A stretch of 64,000 bases of DNA from Conchocele bisecta (lineage: Eukaryota; Mollusca; Bivalvia; Lucinida; Thyasiridae). The notes below the pieces were generated by a model. That model did no database searches, had not been told where the DNA came from, and worked only from the letters and a program-made list of their open reading frames with translations. The position numbers were made by a program, and so were the translations under genes. Location of the stretch: assembly GCA_029237695.1 (NCBI GenBank), contig CM055279.1, positions 2,076,975 to 2,140,974 on the forward strand. Reading direction: 5' to 3'. Below, piece after piece: positions 52,846-64,000 of the stretch. Each line of letters begins with the position of its first letter. Position 1 is the first letter of the stretch.

Positions 52846-54395
52846 AATATAATGAGCGGTGTGTTTAGGAACATGGGCAATTATGATGACAACTCAGGTA
52901 GTACGGGGCGCCATGCAGGACAGGTTAATTATGTGTACAAAATTGAGTTTTGTAACACTAAAAATCACAAAATTCAATTCTGTGTCACAAAATTCAATTC
53001 TGTGTCACAAAATTCAATTCTGTCAATTCTGTGTCACAAAATTCAATTTTGTAAGACAAAATTGAGTTTTGTGAAGAAAATTCAGTTTTGTGGGACAGAA
53101 TTCATTTTTGTCCACAAAAAATAGTTTGCGTAGGATAGTCTATGTCATCTCTACGTTGATTGGTTGAGATCGGTCTTAGTCCATTTTACTAGATGGTGGA
53201 GTACACTTGCAGGTTTAAATATTTCAATGCGAAAATATAACCCAATATATCAATATTATACTTCTTTATGGACAGTTATTTTGGTTATATTATGATTACA
53301 AATGAGTGGTCACACCATATAAGCATATATACTTTGAAGGAGAAATAAGAAAAATATTCAGAATTTTCCCTCAATTATGTAAACAGGGTCAAACATAAAG
53401 TAGCCGGGACATAGCTAGACCTGAGAGCATGCCCATATATAGAGAATACCAGGCTTAGTGTATTTGGATATCAAGTTTATCAGGCAAGGCTAGGAAACGC
53501 GTAGGAATTCCGAGGCTTGCCGAGGAATTCCTACCGTTTCCAAGCCGAGCCTGATAAACTTGATATTAAAATACACTAGCCTGGTATTCTATTTATCAGG
53601 TAACGTTTTATGCTCGAAAATGACATTAGATGACGTCGTATTCTAACAGTAGATCTAACCTTGTGAAACAAATGGTATTGGATCTGTGTCTACTAGTTGC
53701 GAAGTTACGTGTTCGCAACTATGTGTCTACATGCATTATTTACAGTATACACCATCTTAGTATCCATGGTATCTACACAAATACTACAAATGGTTTCCTC
53801 AAATGGCCCAATACACACATTCTGTTTATAAACACAGACAGCAGTCAGAACACAGGCCACAAGTCGTGTATTATTGATTTAACTGGGGCAGATGTACCTT
53901 GCGATACACAATACATGACGTCAGTACTCGCGGGAGATCTACATGTACATGAATTATGTGTACAATTATAACGCAAATGAGTTTAAATACGAATGAGTTT
54001 GTCAACGTTTGACTGTTTGGAGATAGTTGAAGCAAAATGGCAGAATGAGAAATGAATCATCGGCAGAATGAGAAATGAATCATCGACATTGAATGTGTAG
54101 ATCGGCGACCGTGACCCATTTCTCCAGTGCAGTTTCTGACCAATGGTAGTCCTTCTTACATGCGTGTGCAGAATTGACAGAATTGAATTTTGTGACACAG
54201 AATTGAATTTTGTGGCACAAAAGTGAATTTTGTGACACAGAATTGAATTTTGTGGCACAAAAATGAATTTTGTTGACAAAATTGAGCAGCCATGTCCCAC
54301 TTGGCGCCCCGTAGGTAGACCCTGATTATATAAACCAGCTGCGTAGATAATCGAGAGTCTGTAACCATTTTCTAAACACACCGCTCAATATAGTT
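52846..54395. repeat. Inverted pair flanking a fold-back element
   Basis: 52846-53110 and 54160-54395 are inverted relatives: TGAGCGGTGTGTTTAG at the outer ends, GGGGCGCCA inside, and blocks of the about 20-bp repeat TCACAAAATTCAATTCTGTG (52970-53060; complement at 54180-54280). Between them is non-repetitive DNA and the fold-back element 53441-53641. Confidence 0.65.
53441..53641. repeat. Fold-back element, copy 2
   Basis: Inverted relative of 227-425. Palindrome 53441-53592 followed by TTATCAGGTAACGTTTTATG...GACGTCGTA, matching 227-274 in reverse. Confidence 0.75.
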
Positions 54396-54603
54396 TAGGG
54401 AAGTGTTTTGAAAATGTTTGTGCTGATGTCTGCTGTCTAAATATTATTATGCACTCGATAATAGTTGATTTGAACTCTGGGAAACAAGCCATATCGTTAT
54501 ATATATATATGCAAGTCTAAATCAGATTGAGCTTCAATCGTCACAGGTATATCTATCATTATCCATATGTTTACTATGTCACAGGGCGAGAGAGATGCAT
54601 ATC

Positions 54604-54671
54604 CGACCCGAGGCTCGAATCCGGGACCTCAGTATCCGTACCATCGGTCTAACCGACTGAGATAACCGGGC
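54604..54671 (-). repeat. tRNA-derived SINE head
   Basis: Minus strand: GCCCGGTTATCTCAGTCGG (A-box-like) and GGATTCGAGCC (B-box-like), about 35 bp apart, giving a tRNA-like promoter. The anticodon arm does not pair well and there is no clean acceptor stem on the 3' side, so a SINE or tRNA pseudogene is favoured over a functional tRNA. Confidence 0.55.
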
Positions 54672-54894
54672 ACGAATACACACCTTCTCCCCATAGCGAG
54701 TTACGTACCGTGACAACTATAGACATCAGTGTTGCCCCTATGCCCAAGGTCAAGGTCGAATGCAAGTTTGGTATTTTTCCACTGAATTGACCATGCCTCG
54801 ATGTGCGTATATTGTGACATTCGCCACTATTGTTTCATTATAGCGGTCACATATCTGTTGGTATGTAAGTATATGGCATTTGCGATCAATGTAG

Positions 54895-55290
54895 ACCCAG
54901 ACCAGCCTGCGCATCCGCACAGTGTGTCAGGGTATACACTATTCGCCTTTCAGTAGGTGGAACATCCGTCGCGCTTCTGACACGCACTCTATATATTTAT
55001 TTATTTTTGGTGTGGGGGGGGGGGGGGGGGGGGGGGCATGGGGAAGGGGTGAGTGGTCACTAAGCATCGGGTCGGAAGATGGAAAATATGTGGCTGTATC
55101 TGGATAAATGAGGGTTATGGGATTTGTAATCAGTGTAGCTCCTGATCAAATTACAGACTCCTATAGACGGATAACATATTCTATATTGCTTGTTGGAAGC
55201 ATGACAAGAGTTTCATTTATGGAATGGCGAACAGTGCAGATCTGTATCTACACTGGTCTCAAAACCCATAAGCCACATTTCTCATAGTAA
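54895..55290. repeat. Dispersed inverted repeat, second copy
   Basis: Contains CCTGCGCATCCGCACAGT, GTGGCTGTATCTGGATAAATG, ATTGCTTGTTGGAAGCATG and ATGGAATGGCGAAC, matching 52040-52330 partly direct and partly inverted. A run of about 22 G is at 55015-55037. Confidence 0.55.
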
Positions 55291-55659
55291 CATATGTGTA
55301 TGAAGATACTTTTAAGGGGATGGGGTTCACTAAACATAGTAACATCATATACCGGTAATTAAATTCGAACACCCCCCCCCCCCCCCGCCCCTCTCAACAA
55401 AAAATCTAAACATCGGCTGCTACATGTATTATATATATTATAAATGCGAACATTTCGAATTTCTTAATCATACGAAGTTTAGTAAAATGGGTTCCTGCAC
55501 CTACTGTTGGCAGATCGGGAGGAAGAAGGCTGGATACAGATGCTACAATCCCCATATCTCAGGCACCCATGGCTGGATGTATAAGTATCCGATTCATGTG
55601 ACAGTGAATCATGCATGTGAGCCGGTCACGGACAAAAGGGACCTTAGCAAGTTTACGAC

Positions 55660-55715
55660 CAGCATAAGGCCAGATCAGGCTGCGCGTCCGCGCAGTCTGA
55701 TCTGGCCCTATGTTG
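55660..55715. repeat. Palindrome GGCCAGATCAGGCTGCGCG / complement
   Basis: Near-perfect 22-bp arms separated by 2 bases, inside repeat-derived DNA. The frame 55424-55768 across it is repeat-derived and not called a gene. Confidence 0.65.
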
Positions 55716-55959
55716 GTCGCGATTCCGGCAGACAAACACCGTGTACATGTATGCCTACGCATAGTTGATTTCAGCTCTGAACGAATAATCGTATGAGCTA
55801 CATTGGCGATTAATAGTGTATGGGCCCATTTCAGCAGTCAGTGTATACCATTACATGATAAACGAATCAGGTAGTCCCAGCTTTAGGTAAGAAAACACTA
55901 AAACCAGCAAGTTACAAGTATCCTATCATTGTCGTCAACGCCAGAGGAAGCGGGACTCA

Positions 55960-58900
55960 TACAGAGGCAATTTTCCATTTGGGATTACATGTACAATATC
56001 GACTGTCACAGAGAGGTGGCTGTTGTATGGAGGTTAGCTATAGAGACAACTTTCCATTTCGGATATATAAAATATCGACTGTTACAGAGAGGGGGTTGTT
56101 TTAGGGAGGTTACATATTGAGGACATTGCCGATATGCGACATAAAATATCGGCTGTCAAAAAGAGGGGGTTGTTTTAGGGAGGTGAAATATAGAGGCCAT
56201 TGTCCATATATGTGACATAAACTATCGGCTGTCACAGAGAGGGGGTTGTTTTAGGGAGGTTACATATAGAGGCCATTGTCCATGTGTGATATAAAATATC
56301 GGCTGTTACAGAGAGGGGGTTGTTTTAGGGAGGTGACATATAGAGGCCATTGTCCATGCGGGACATAAACTATCGGCTGTCACAGAGAGGGGGTTGTTTT
56401 AGGGAGGTTACATATAGAGGCCATTGTCAATGTGGGACATAAAATATCGGCTGTCACAGAGAGGGGGTTGTTTTAGGGAGGATACATATAGAGGCCATTG
56501 TCCATATGTGACATAAAATATCGGCTGTTACAGAGAGGTGGTTGTTTCAGGGAGGTGACATAGAGAGGCCATGGTCCACGTGTGACATAAAATATCGGCT
56601 GTCACAGAGAGGGGGTTGTTTTAGGGAGGTGACATATAGAGGCCATTGCCCATGTATGACATAAAATATCGGCTGTTACAGAGATGGGACTGTTTTAGGG
56701 AGGTTACATATATAGGCAATTGTCCATGTGTGACATAAAATATCGGCTGTTACAGAGAGGGTGTTATTTTAGGGAGGTTACATATAGAGGCCATTGTCCA
56801 TGTGTGACTTAACATATCGGCTGTGACAGAGAGGGGGTTGTTTTAGGGAGGTGACATATAGAGGCCATTGTCCATATGTGACATAAACTATCCATGTGGG
56901 ACATACAATATCGGCTGTTACAGAGAGGTGGTTGTTTTAGGGAGGTGACATAGAGAGGCCATGGTCCATGTGTGACATAAAATATCGGCTGTCACAGAGA
57001 GGGGCTTGTTTTAGGGAGGTTACATATAGAGGCCATTGTCCATGTGTGACATAAAATATCGGCTGTTACAGAGAGGGTGTTATTTTAGGGAGTTTACATA
57101 TAGAGGCCATTGTCCATGTGTGACTTAACATATCGGCTGTGACAGAGAGGGGGTTGTTTTAGGGAGGTGACATATAGAGGCCATTGTCCATATGTGACAT
57201 AAACTATCCATGTGGGACATACAATATCGGCTGTTACAGAGAGGTGGTTGTTTTAGGGAGGTTACATATATAGGCCATTGTCTATGGGTGACATACTTTA
57301 TCGGCTGTTACAGAGAGTTGGTTGTTTTAGGGAGGTGACATATAGAGGCCATTGTCCAGGTGTGGCATAAAATATCGGATGTTACAGAGAGGGGGTTGTT
57401 TTAGGGAGGTTACATATAGAGGCCATTGTCCATGTGTGACTTAAAATATCGGCTGTCACAGACAGGGTGTTGTTTTCGGGAGGTGACGTATAGAGGCCAT
57501 TGTACATATGTGACATAAACTATCGGCTGTCACAGAGAGGGTGTTGTTTTAGGGAGGTTACATATAGAGGCCATTGTCCATGTGTGACTTAAAATATCAG
57601 CTGTTACAGAGAGGGGGTTGTTTTAGGGAGGTTACATATAGAGGCCATTGTCCATGTGGGACACATAAAATATCGGCTGTTACAGATAGGGGGTTAATTT
57701 AGGGAGGTTGCATAACATATCGGTTGTTACAGAGAGGGGGTTGTTTTAGGGAGGTTACATATAGAGGCCATTGTCCATGTGGGACATAAAATATCGGCTA
57801 TTACAGAGAGGTGGTTGTTTTAGGGAGGTTACATATAGAGGCCATTGTCCATGTGTGACATAAAATATCGGCTGTTACAGAGAGGGGGTTGTTTTAGGGA
57901 GGTTACATATAGAGGCCATTGTCCATGTGTGACATAAAATATAGGCTGTTACAGGGAGGGTGTTTTTTTAAGGGAGGTTACATATAGAGGCCATTGTCCA
58001 TGTGGGACATAAAATATCGGCTGTTACAGAGAGGTTGTTGTTTTAGGGAGGTTACATATAGAGGCCATTGTCCATATGTGACATAAAATATCGGCTGTTA
58101 CAGAGAGGGAGTTGTTTTAGGGAGGTTTCATATATAGGCCATTGTCCATGTGGGACATAAAATATCGGCTGTTACAGTGAGTGGGTTGTTTTAGGGAGGT
58201 TACATATAGAGGCCATTGTCCATGTGGGACATAAAATATCGGCTGTTACAGAGAGGGGGTTGTTTTAGGGAGGTGACATATAGAGGCCATTGTCCATGTA
58301 TGACATAAAATATCGGCTGTTACAGATAGGGGGTTATTTTAGGGAGGTTACATATAGAGGCCATTGTCCATATGTGACATAAAATATCGGTTGTTAAAGA
58401 GAGGGGGTTGTTTTAGGGAGGTTACATATAGAGGCCATTGTCCATGTGGGACATAAAATATCGGCTGTTACAGATAGGGGGTTATTTTAGGGAGGTTACA
58501 TATATGGGCCATTGTCTATGTGTGACATAAAATATCGGCTGTTACAGAGAGGGGGTTGTTTTAGGGAGATTACATATAGAGGCAATTGTCCATGTGGGAC
58601 ATACTTTATCGGCTGTTACAGAGAGGTGGTTGTTTTAGGGAGGTGACATATAGAGGCCATTGTCGAGGTGTGGCATAAAATATCGGATGTTACAGAGAGG
58701 GTTTGTTTTAGGGAGGTTACATATAGAGGCCATTGTCCATGTGTGACTTAAAATATCGGCTGTCACAGACAGGGTGTTGTTTTCGGGAGGTGACATATAG
58801 AGGCCATTGTACATATGTGACATAAACTATCGGCTGTCACAGAGAGGGCGTTGTTTTAGGGAGGTTACATATAGAGGCCATTGTCCATGTGGGACATAAA

Positions 58901-61900
58901 ATATCGGCGGTTACAGAGAGGTGGTTGTTTTAGTGAGGTTACATATAGAGGCCATTGTCCATGTGTGACATAAAATATTGGCTGTTATAGAGAGGGGGTT
59001 GTTTTAGGGAGGTTACATATAGAGGTCATTGTCCATGTGTAACATAAAATATCGGCTATTACAGAGAGGTGGTTGTTTTAGGGAGGTGACATATAGAGGC
59101 CATTGTCCATGTGTGACATAAAATATTGGCTGTTACAGATAGGGGGTTATTTTAGGGAGGTTACATACAGAGGCCATTGTCCATATGTGACATAAAATAT
59201 CGGTTGTTACAGAGAGGGGGTTGTTTTAGGGAGGTTACATATAGAGGCCATTGTACATGTGGGACATAAAATATCGGCTGTTACAGAGAGGTGGTTGTTT
59301 TAGTGAGGTTACATATAGAGGCCATTGTCCATGTGTGACATAAAATATTGGCTGTTATAGAGAGGGGGTTGTTTTAGGGAGGTTACATATAGAGGCCATT
59401 GTCCATTTGGGACATAAAATATCGGCAATTACAGAGAGGTGGTTGTTTTAGGGAGGTGACATATAGAGGCCATTGTCCATGTTTGACATAACATATCGAC
59501 TGTTACAAACAGGGTGTTGTTTTATGGAGGTCACATATAGAGGCTATTGTCCATGTGTGACATAAAATATCGGCTGTTACAGACAGGGTGTTGTTTTAGG
59601 GAGGTTACATATAGAGGCCATTGTCCATATGTGACATATAATATCGGCTGTTCCAGAGATAGGGTTGTTTTTGGGAGGTTTCGGCTTGTTTTAGGGAGGT
59701 TACATATAGAGCCCATTGTCCATGTGAGACATAAAATATCGGCTGTTACAGAGAGGTGGTTGTTTTAGGGAGGTGACATATAGAGGCCATTGTCCATGTG
59801 TGACATAAAATATCGACTGTTACATACAGGGGTTTGTTTTAGGGAGGTTACATAAAGAGGCCATTGTCCATGTGGGACATAAAATATCGGCTGTTACAGA
59901 CAGGGGGTTGTTTTAGGGATGTTACATATAGAGGTCATTGTCCATGTGTGACATAAAATATCGGCTGTTACAGAGAGGGTGTTGTTTAGGGAGGTTACAT
60001 ATAGAGGCCATTGTCCATATGTGACATAAAATATCGGCTGTTACAGAGAGGGGGTTGTTTTTGGGAGGTTTCATATAGAGGCCATTGTCCATGTTGGACA
60101 TAAAATATTGGCTGTTACAGAGAAGGGGTTGTTTTAGGGAGGTTACATATAGAGGCTATTGTCCATGTGGGACATAAAATATCAGCTGTTACAGAGAGGT
60201 TGTTGTTGAAGGGAGGTTACATACAGAGGCCATTGTCCATATGTGACATAAAATAACGGCTGTTACAGAAAGGGGGTTGTTTTAGGGAGGTTACATATAG
60301 AGGCCATTGTCCATGTGGGACATAAAATATCAGCTGTTACAGAGAGGTTGTTGTTTAAGGGAGGTTACATATAGAGGTCATTGTCCATGTGGGACATAAA
60401 ATATCAGCTGTTACAGAGAGGTTGTTGTTTAAGGGATGTTACATATAGAGGCCATTGTCCATATGTGACATAAAATATCGGCTGCTACAGAAAGGGGTTG
60501 TTTGAGGGAGGTTACATATAGAGGCCATTGTCCATGTGGGACATAAACTATTGGCTGTCACAGAGAGGGTGTTGTTTCAGGGAGGTTACATATAGAGGCC
60601 ATTGTCCATATGTGACATAAAATATCGGCTGTTACAGAGAGGGTGTTGTTTTTGGGAAGTGACATAGAGAGGCCATTGTCCATGTGGGACATAAAATATC
60701 GGCTGTTACAGAGAGTGGGTTGTTTTAGGGAGGTTACATATAGAGGCCATTGTCCATATGTGACATAAAATATCGGCTGTTACAGAGAGGGTGTTGTTTT
60801 TGGGAAGTGACATAGAGAGGCCATTGTCCATGTGGGACATAAAATATCGGCTGTTACAGAGAGTGGGTTGTTTTAGGGAGGTTACATATAGAGGCCATTG
60901 TCAATGTGGGATATAAAATATCTGCTGTTACAGAGAGGTGGTTGTTTTATGGAGGATACATATAGTGTCCATTGTCCATGTGTGACATAAAATATCGGCT
61001 GTTACAGGTAGGGGGTTGTTTTAGGGAGGTTACATATAGAGGCTATTGTCCATGTGGGACACAAAATATCGGCTGTTACAGATAGGGGGTTGTTTTAGGG
61101 AGGTTACATATAGAGGCCATTGTCCATATGTTGAGATAAAATTTCGGCTGTTACAAAGAGGTGGTTGTTTTAGGGAGTTTTCATATAGAGGCCATTGTCC
61201 ATGTGTGACATATCCGGGTGTTCAGAGAGTATCGGGTGTTACAGAGAGGGTGTTGTTTTAGGGAGGTTACATATAGAGATCATTGTCCATATGTGACATA
61301 ACATATCAGCTGTTACAGAGAGGGGGTTGTTTTAGGGAGGTTTCATATAGAGGCCAATTGTCCATGTTGGACATAAAATATCGGCTGTTACAGAGAGGGG
61401 GTTGTTTTAGGGAGGTTACATATAGATGCCATTGTCCATGTGGGACATAAAATATCGGCTGTTACAGAGAGGTGGTTGTTTTATGGAGGATACATATAGA
61501 GGCCATTGTCCATGTGGGACATAACATATCGGCTGTTACAGAGAGGGGGTTGTTTTAGGGAGGTTACATATAGAGGCCATTGTCCATGTGCGACATAAAA
61601 TATCGGCTGTTACAGAGAGGGGGTTGTTTTATGGAGGTTACATATAGAGGCCATTGTCCATGTGTGACATAAAATATCGGCTGTTACAGAGAGGGTGTTG
61701 TTTTAGGGAGGTTTCATATAGAGTCCATTGTCCATGTATGACATAAAATATCGGCTGTTACAGGCAGGGTGTTGTTTTAGGGAGGCTACATATATAGGCC
61801 ATTGTCCATGTGGGACATAAAATATCGGCTGTTACAGAGAGGTGGTTGTTTTAGGGAGGTGACATATAGAGGCCATTGTCCATATGTGACATAAACTATC

Positions 61901-64000
61901 GGCTGTCACAGAGAGGTGGTTGTTTTAAGGGGGTTACATATAGATGCCATTGTCCATATATGACATAAAATGTCGACTGTTACAGAGAGGGGGTTGTTTT
62001 AGGGAGGTTACATACAGAGGCCATTGTCCATGTGCGACATAAAACATTGGCTGTTACAGAGAGGGTGTTGTTTTATGGAGGTTACATATAGAGGCCATTG
62101 TCCATGTGTGACATAAAATATCGGCTGTTTCAGGTAGGTGGTTGTTTTAGGGAGGTTACATATAGAGGCCATTGTCCATGTGTGACATAAAATATCGGCT
62201 GTTACAGAGAGGGGGTTGTTTTAGGGAGGTTTCATATAGAGGCCATTGTCCATGTGTGACATAAAATATCGGCTGCTACAGAGAGGGGGTTGTTTTAGGG
62301 AGGTTACATTTAGAGGCCATTATCCATGTGGGACATAAAATATCGGCTGTTACAGAGAGGTGGTTGTTTTAGGAAGGTTACATATAGAGGTCATTGTCCA
62401 TGTGGGACATAAAATATCGCCTGTTACAGAGAGGTGATTGTTTTAGGGAGGTTACATGTAGTGGCCATTGTCCATGTGTGACACAAAATATCGGCTGTTA
62501 CAGATAAGGAGTTGTTTTAGGGAGGTTTCATATAGAGGCCATTGTGCATGTGGGACATAACATATTGGCTGTTACAGGGAGGGGGTAGTTTTAGGGAGCT
62601 TACATAGAGAGGCCATTGTCCATGTGGTATATAAAATATCGGCTGTTACAGAGAGGTGGTTGTTTTAGGGAGGTGACATATAGAGGCCATTGTCCATATG
62701 TGACATAAACTATCGGCTGTCACAGAGAGGGGATTGTTTTAAGGAGGTTACATATAGATGCCATTGTCCATATATGACAAAAAATATCGGCTGTTACAGA
62801 GAGGGGGTTGTTTTAGGGAGGTTTCATATAGAGGCCATTGTCCATGTGGGACATAAAATATCGGCTGTTACAGAGAGGGGGCTGTTTTATGGAGGTTACA
62901 TATAGAGGCCATTGTCCATGTGGGATATAAAATATCTGCTGTTACAGAGAGGTTGTTGTTTTATGGAGGATACATATAGAGGCCATTGTCCATGTGTGAC
63001 ATAAAATATCGGCTGTTACAGATAGGGGGTTGTTTTACGAAGGTTATATATAGAGGCCATTGTCCATGTGGGATATAAAATATCTGCAGTTACAGAGAGG
63101 TGGTTGTTTTATGGAGGATACATATAGAGGCCATTGTCCACGTTGGATATAAAATATCTGCTGTTACAGAGAGGTGGCTGTTTCATGGAGGATACATATA
63201 GTGTCCATTGTCCATGTGTGACATAAAATATCGGCTGTTTACAGGTGGGGGGTGGTTTTATAGGTTACATATAGAGGCTTATGTGGGTCTGCGACACAAA
63301 ATATCGGCTGTTACAGATAGGGGGTTGTAGGGGTTGATATAGAGGTCATTGTCATATGAGGCATACATATAGATGTTACAGAGCAGGGGGGTGATGCGAG
63401 GAGGTTTCATATAGAGGCAATGTCCATGTTGGACATAAAATATCGGTCTGTTACAGAGATGGGGGTTGTTTTAGGGAGGGCCGGTACATATAGCGGCCAT
63501 TGTCCATGTGGGACCATAACATATCAGCTGTTCACAGAAGAGGTGGTTGTTTTGAGGGAGTTTTCATATCGAGCCATTGTCCTGTGGGACATAAAATATC
63601 GGCTGCTTATCAGAGAGGTGTTGAGGAGTTTACATATAGAGGCATGTCCATGTTGTGACATATATCGCTGTTACAGGTAAGGTTGTGTTTTAGGGAGGTT
63701 ACATATAGAGGCCATTGTCCATGAGATATAAAATACGGCCTGTACAGCGTTGTAGCTTTACGGAGGTTTAATAGATTCCCCATGACCATGTGTGACATTA
63801 AAAATATCGGCTGCTACAGAGAGGGGTTGTTTTAGAGGATTACATATAGCATGTCCATGTGTGATACACTCGCTTACAGTTAGGGGGTGTTTTAGGGCTG
63901 GAGGTACATATAGCGGTCATTTTGTTCCATGTGACATAAAATATATATCGCTTGTTACAGAGAGGGGGTGTTAGGGATGTTTTCATATAAAAGGAGCATT
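55960..64000. repeat. 74-bp satellite array, over 100 units
   Basis: The unit contains ACATATAGAGGCCATTGTCC, ATGTGGGACATAAAATATCGG, CTGTTACAGAGAGGGGG and TTGTTTTAGGGAGGT; spacing between equivalent sites is 74 bp (for example 56262 to 56336). Variants TTAC/GTGAC at the unit border and GGGG/GGTG after CAGAGA alternate. Higher-order duplications are visible (1,308-bp spacing 57361/58669; 148-bp spacing 60605/60753). From about 63230 to the end, indels become frequent. All frames within are repeat translations. Confidence 0.95.

Noticed and set aside
54604..54671. Functional tRNA gene
   Set aside because: A- and B-box-like blocks are present, but the anticodon and acceptor stems do not fold cleanly; a SINE head is more likely.
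55015..55037. Poly-G run as a G-quadruplex element
   Set aside because: A simple homopolymer next to dispersed repeats; length is probably unstable or a sequencing artefact.
55424..55768. 114-codon frame with two Cys residues near CTYCW
   Set aside because: Overlaps dispersed inverted repeats on both strands; repeat-derived.
55960..64000. Regular short repeats resembling a CRISPR array
   Set aside because: Units are contiguous 74-mers with no unique spacers; this is a eukaryotic-type satellite.

Overview
The window looks like a contig end from a marine invertebrate, most probably a bivalve mollusc. The host-like flanks are AT-rich, show no convincing exons, and carry fold-back and pogo-like repeats, a tRNA-derived SINE and a long satellite, some of a kind I associate with bivalve genomes (that link rests on memory). 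In the middle lies a cluster of endogenous Polinton/Maverick-type virus copies, recognised by a protein-primed family B DNA polymerase, a retrovirus-like integrase, a packaging ATPase and a double-jelly-roll-type capsid protein. Every copy is damaged.

Layout. 1-1448: host-like DNA with a fold-back element (227-425) and an orphan heat-shock-type promoter (619-657). 1449-7320: copy A, a short internally deleted derivative between inverted repeats, itself hit by a 656-bp pogo-like element. 7321-8557: host-like DNA with a 270-bp MITE. 8558-41319: a composite insertion with about 90-bp terminal inverted repeats and a 5-bp direct repeat (CGTCA) at both edges. Its two ends (segment P with polymerase, 8558-13499; segment D, 36033-41319) fit one element in reverse orientation. 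Its middle holds two further copies in forward orientation, B (14207-22196) and C (22197-35532), and a 500-N gap (35533-36032). 41320-55960: repeat-rich host DNA. 55960-64000: a 74-bp satellite running off the end.

The canonical gene order, deduced from C plus the ends, is: Cys/His zinc protein (+), unknown duplicated gene (+), subterminal direct repeats, glycine-rich membrane protein (-), coiled-coil fibre-like protein (-), penton-like protein (-), tail-anchored structural protein (+), coiled-coil membrane protein (-), capsid protein (+), ATPase (+), a run of small genes (+), integrase (+), polymerase (-). I found no adenain-like protease. In copy C the penton-like protein, glycine-rich protein, coiled-coil membrane protein, ATPase, integrase and several small genes keep open frames. 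The capsid, fibre, structural and polymerase genes are broken.

The most unusual signal is a family of 13-17-bp palindromes with core close to CCAATTCACGAATTGG (variants CCAATCGCGATTGG, GCAATCGCCGATTGC). They recur at least twenty times in P, B and C, often inside reading frames (polymerase, integrase, ATPase, coiled-coil membrane protein, structural protein linker). Comparison between copies shows they add codons in frame. They resemble in behaviour the palindromic elements that invade Rickettsia coding sequences. A second AT-rich family lies between genes.
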